Source of the DNA: Bacteroidales bacterium
GTDB taxonomy: Bacteria > Bacteroidota > Bacteroidia > Bacteroidales > Muribaculaceae
DNA: 8,466 bases
NCBI GenBank assembly: GCA_030526455.1
Contig: JAUNCU010000124.1
Coordinates: 1-8,466 of the forward strand
Direction: 5' to 3'
Position numbers and translations under genes: made by a program. Below, in pieces: positions 7,568-8,466 of the stretch (its first letter is position 1; every line of letters starts with the position of its first letter). The notes below the pieces were generated by a model. The model was not told the DNA's origin. It did no database searches and saw only the letters and a program-made list of their open reading frames with translations.

Positions 7568-7629
7568 TGGCTGAATCCGGGCAAGCGCCCCACCCTATTT
7601 TTCTTTCACAAAAAAAACATTGCGCCACT

Positions 7630-8388
7630 ATGGAACTATTCGGACATACCAAGGACGTGATTCGCGCCAATTATTTCTACCTGATGGAGCGCCTGTGCCC
7701 ATCACGCATCACCGACGCGCACGATATTCCCATCATTATCAACAACTACAACCGCCTCTCGATGCTGAAGCGCCTCATCGCCTCGCTCACCTCGCGCGGC
7801 TACCACAATATCGTGATTCTCGACAATCAGAGCACCTACGAGCCACTGCTGAAGTGGTACGGCGAGTGCCCCTACGAGGTGATACGCCTGCCGCGCAACT
7901 TTGGCTTCAAGGCGCTGTGGAAATATGCACCCGTGCGCAAGCGCTTTTGCTCGGACTACTACATCTACACCGACCCCGACGTGGAACTCGCGCCCGGCTG
8001 CCCCGCCGACGTGATTGAGCGCATGTTCCACATCCTGAAGGATTGCCGCCAGAAGGCGTTTAAGATTGGCCCACAGATTCGCATCACCGACCTGCCCGAC
8101 CACTACGCCCACAAGCAGGAGGTGATCGATTTCGAGAGCCAGTATTTCAAGGAGAAAACCGAGGAGGATGGCCTGCTGCTCTATCGCGCACCCATCGACA
8201 CCACCTTTGCGCTCTACCGCCCACGCATAGGGCTGAGCCGCCGAGTGTCGCTCGAGTCGTATCGCATAGCCGAGCCCTACAGCATTCTGCACCTGCCCTG
8301 GTACCAGGATTCGGCCCACCTCAGCGAGGAGGAGCAATACTACGTGCAGCAATGCCGCCAAGCAACCATGTGGTCGGGGAAGAAGTGA
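7630..8388 (+). CDS. Family 2-like glycosyltransferase (GT-A fold)
   Basis: This 252-residue protein resembles the GT-A glycosyltransferases of Bacteroidales surface-polysaccharide genes and probably moves a sugar from a nucleotide donor to a glycan or lipid-linked acceptor in the cytoplasm. The N-terminal half has the nucleotide-binding pattern PIIINNYNRLSMLKRLI (34-50) and VILDNQST (62-69). DPD at 115-117 (YIYTDPDVEL) is the likely metal-binding DxD motif. Further conserved-looking blocks are KIGPQIRITDLPDHY (145-159), APIDTTFALYRP (187-198) and HLPWY (221-225). No transmembrane segment or signal peptide is seen. The ATG at 7630 is chosen because the in-frame GTG upstream (7567) falls inside the promoter and the added residues look like leader sequence. 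The gene is divergent from the SusC operon, so it is probably not part of that unit. Donor and acceptor cannot be told from the sequence. Confidence 0.85.
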   Translation: MELFGHTKDVIRANYFYLMERLCPSRITDAHDIPIIINNYNRLSMLKRLIASLTSRGYHNIVILDNQSTYEPLLKWYGECPYEVIRLPRNFGFKALWKYAPVRKRFCSDYYIYTDPDVELAPGCPADVIERMFHILKDCRQKAFKIGPQIRITDLPDHYAHKQEVIDFESQYFKEKTEEDGLLLYRAPIDTTFALYRPRIGLSRRVSLESYRIAEPYSILHLPWYQDSAHLSEEEQYYVQQCRQATMWSGKK

Positions 8389-8418
8389 ATACTTGGGAAA
8401 TTAGAGATCAGATTTTGT

Positions 8419-8458
8419 GGGGCTCTAGATATCTAGATAACTAGATTTCTAGGGCCTC
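8419..8458. repeat. Long CTAG-rich hairpin, possible terminator or dispersed repeat
   Basis: The two 18-base arms (8419-8436 and 8441-8458) pair at 17 positions, two of them G-T wobbles, with one T-T mismatch and an ATAA loop. CTAG recurs at 8425, 8433, 8441 and 8449, an exact 8-base period, and 8424-8437 is itself a perfect 14-base palindrome. It starts 31 bases after the glycosyltransferase stop and is followed by TATTACTT, where the window ends. It may terminate that transcript, but there is no proper U-run. It could equally be a copy of a dispersed palindromic repeat. Confidence 0.6.
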
Positions 8459-8466
8459 TATTACTT

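Noticed and set aside
7567..7629. N-terminal extension of the glycosyltransferase from the GTG at 7567
   Set aside because: The GTG begins at the last base of the predicted -7 box, so it would not be in the transcript, and the ATG at 7630 already gives a complete domain.
7464..7670. Minus-strand 68-codon open frame in the divergent intergenic region
   Set aside because: It overlaps the predicted glycosyltransferase promoter and the first codons of that gene, and shows no recognisable feature.
7702..8361. Minus-strand open frame (219 codons) opposite the glycosyltransferase
   Set aside because: The plus-strand protein has clear glycosyltransferase motifs (DPD, APIDTTFALY, HLPWY); the minus frame is a Val/Ala-rich shadow.

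Overview
The window reads as chromosomal DNA of a member of the Bacteroidota, most likely the order Bacteroidales (a Prevotella- or Muribaculaceae-like gut or oral bacterium). The evidence is a SusC/SusD outer-membrane pair, a BACON-type lipoprotein, two promoters that fit the Bacteroidetes primary-sigma consensus (TTTG, 19 bases, TAnnTTTG), and starts preceded by A/T-rich sequence instead of a strong Shine-Dalgarno. The species cannot be named from the sequence alone.

Layout. Four genes on the minus strand fill most of the window and read, in transcription order, from about 7297 down to 113: a SusC/RagA TonB-dependent transporter (3989-7297), a SusD-like lipoprotein (2373-3959), a lipoprotein with two BACON-like domains and an unassigned C-terminal domain (1021-2367), and a secreted glycerophosphodiester phosphodiesterase (113-904). 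Gaps are 29, 5 and 116 bases. A hairpin with a short T-run at 47-81 closes the unit, and a second hairpin (927-971) sits in the largest gap. This is a small polysaccharide-utilisation-locus-like (PUL-like) operon.

The 332-base intergenic region (7298-7629) separates this operon from a divergent plus-strand glycosyltransferase gene (7630-8388). It holds one predicted promoter for each direction. The operon promoter carries a perfect 12-base palindrome in its spacer and a 10-base palindrome over its -7 box. The glycosyltransferase promoter is overlapped by three copies of GGCAAAA. After the glycosyltransferase lies a long CTAG-rich hairpin (8419-8458) with an exact 8-base CTAG period.

How the genes probably work together (inference): the surface lipoproteins capture a ligand, SusC and SusD import it across the outer membrane, and the phosphodiesterase cleaves a glycerophosphodiester bond in the periplasm. 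No glycoside hydrolase, polysaccharide lyase, sulfatase or PUL regulator is present here, so the substrate may be a glycerophosphodiester-bearing molecule and not a plain glycan. The glycosyltransferase is probably an unrelated surface-glycan biosynthesis gene. I see no tRNA, rRNA, CRISPR array, transposase or phage gene. No clearly undescribed system is evident; the best leads are the promoter palindromes, the CTAG hairpin and the SusCD-BACON-phosphodiesterase gene set.
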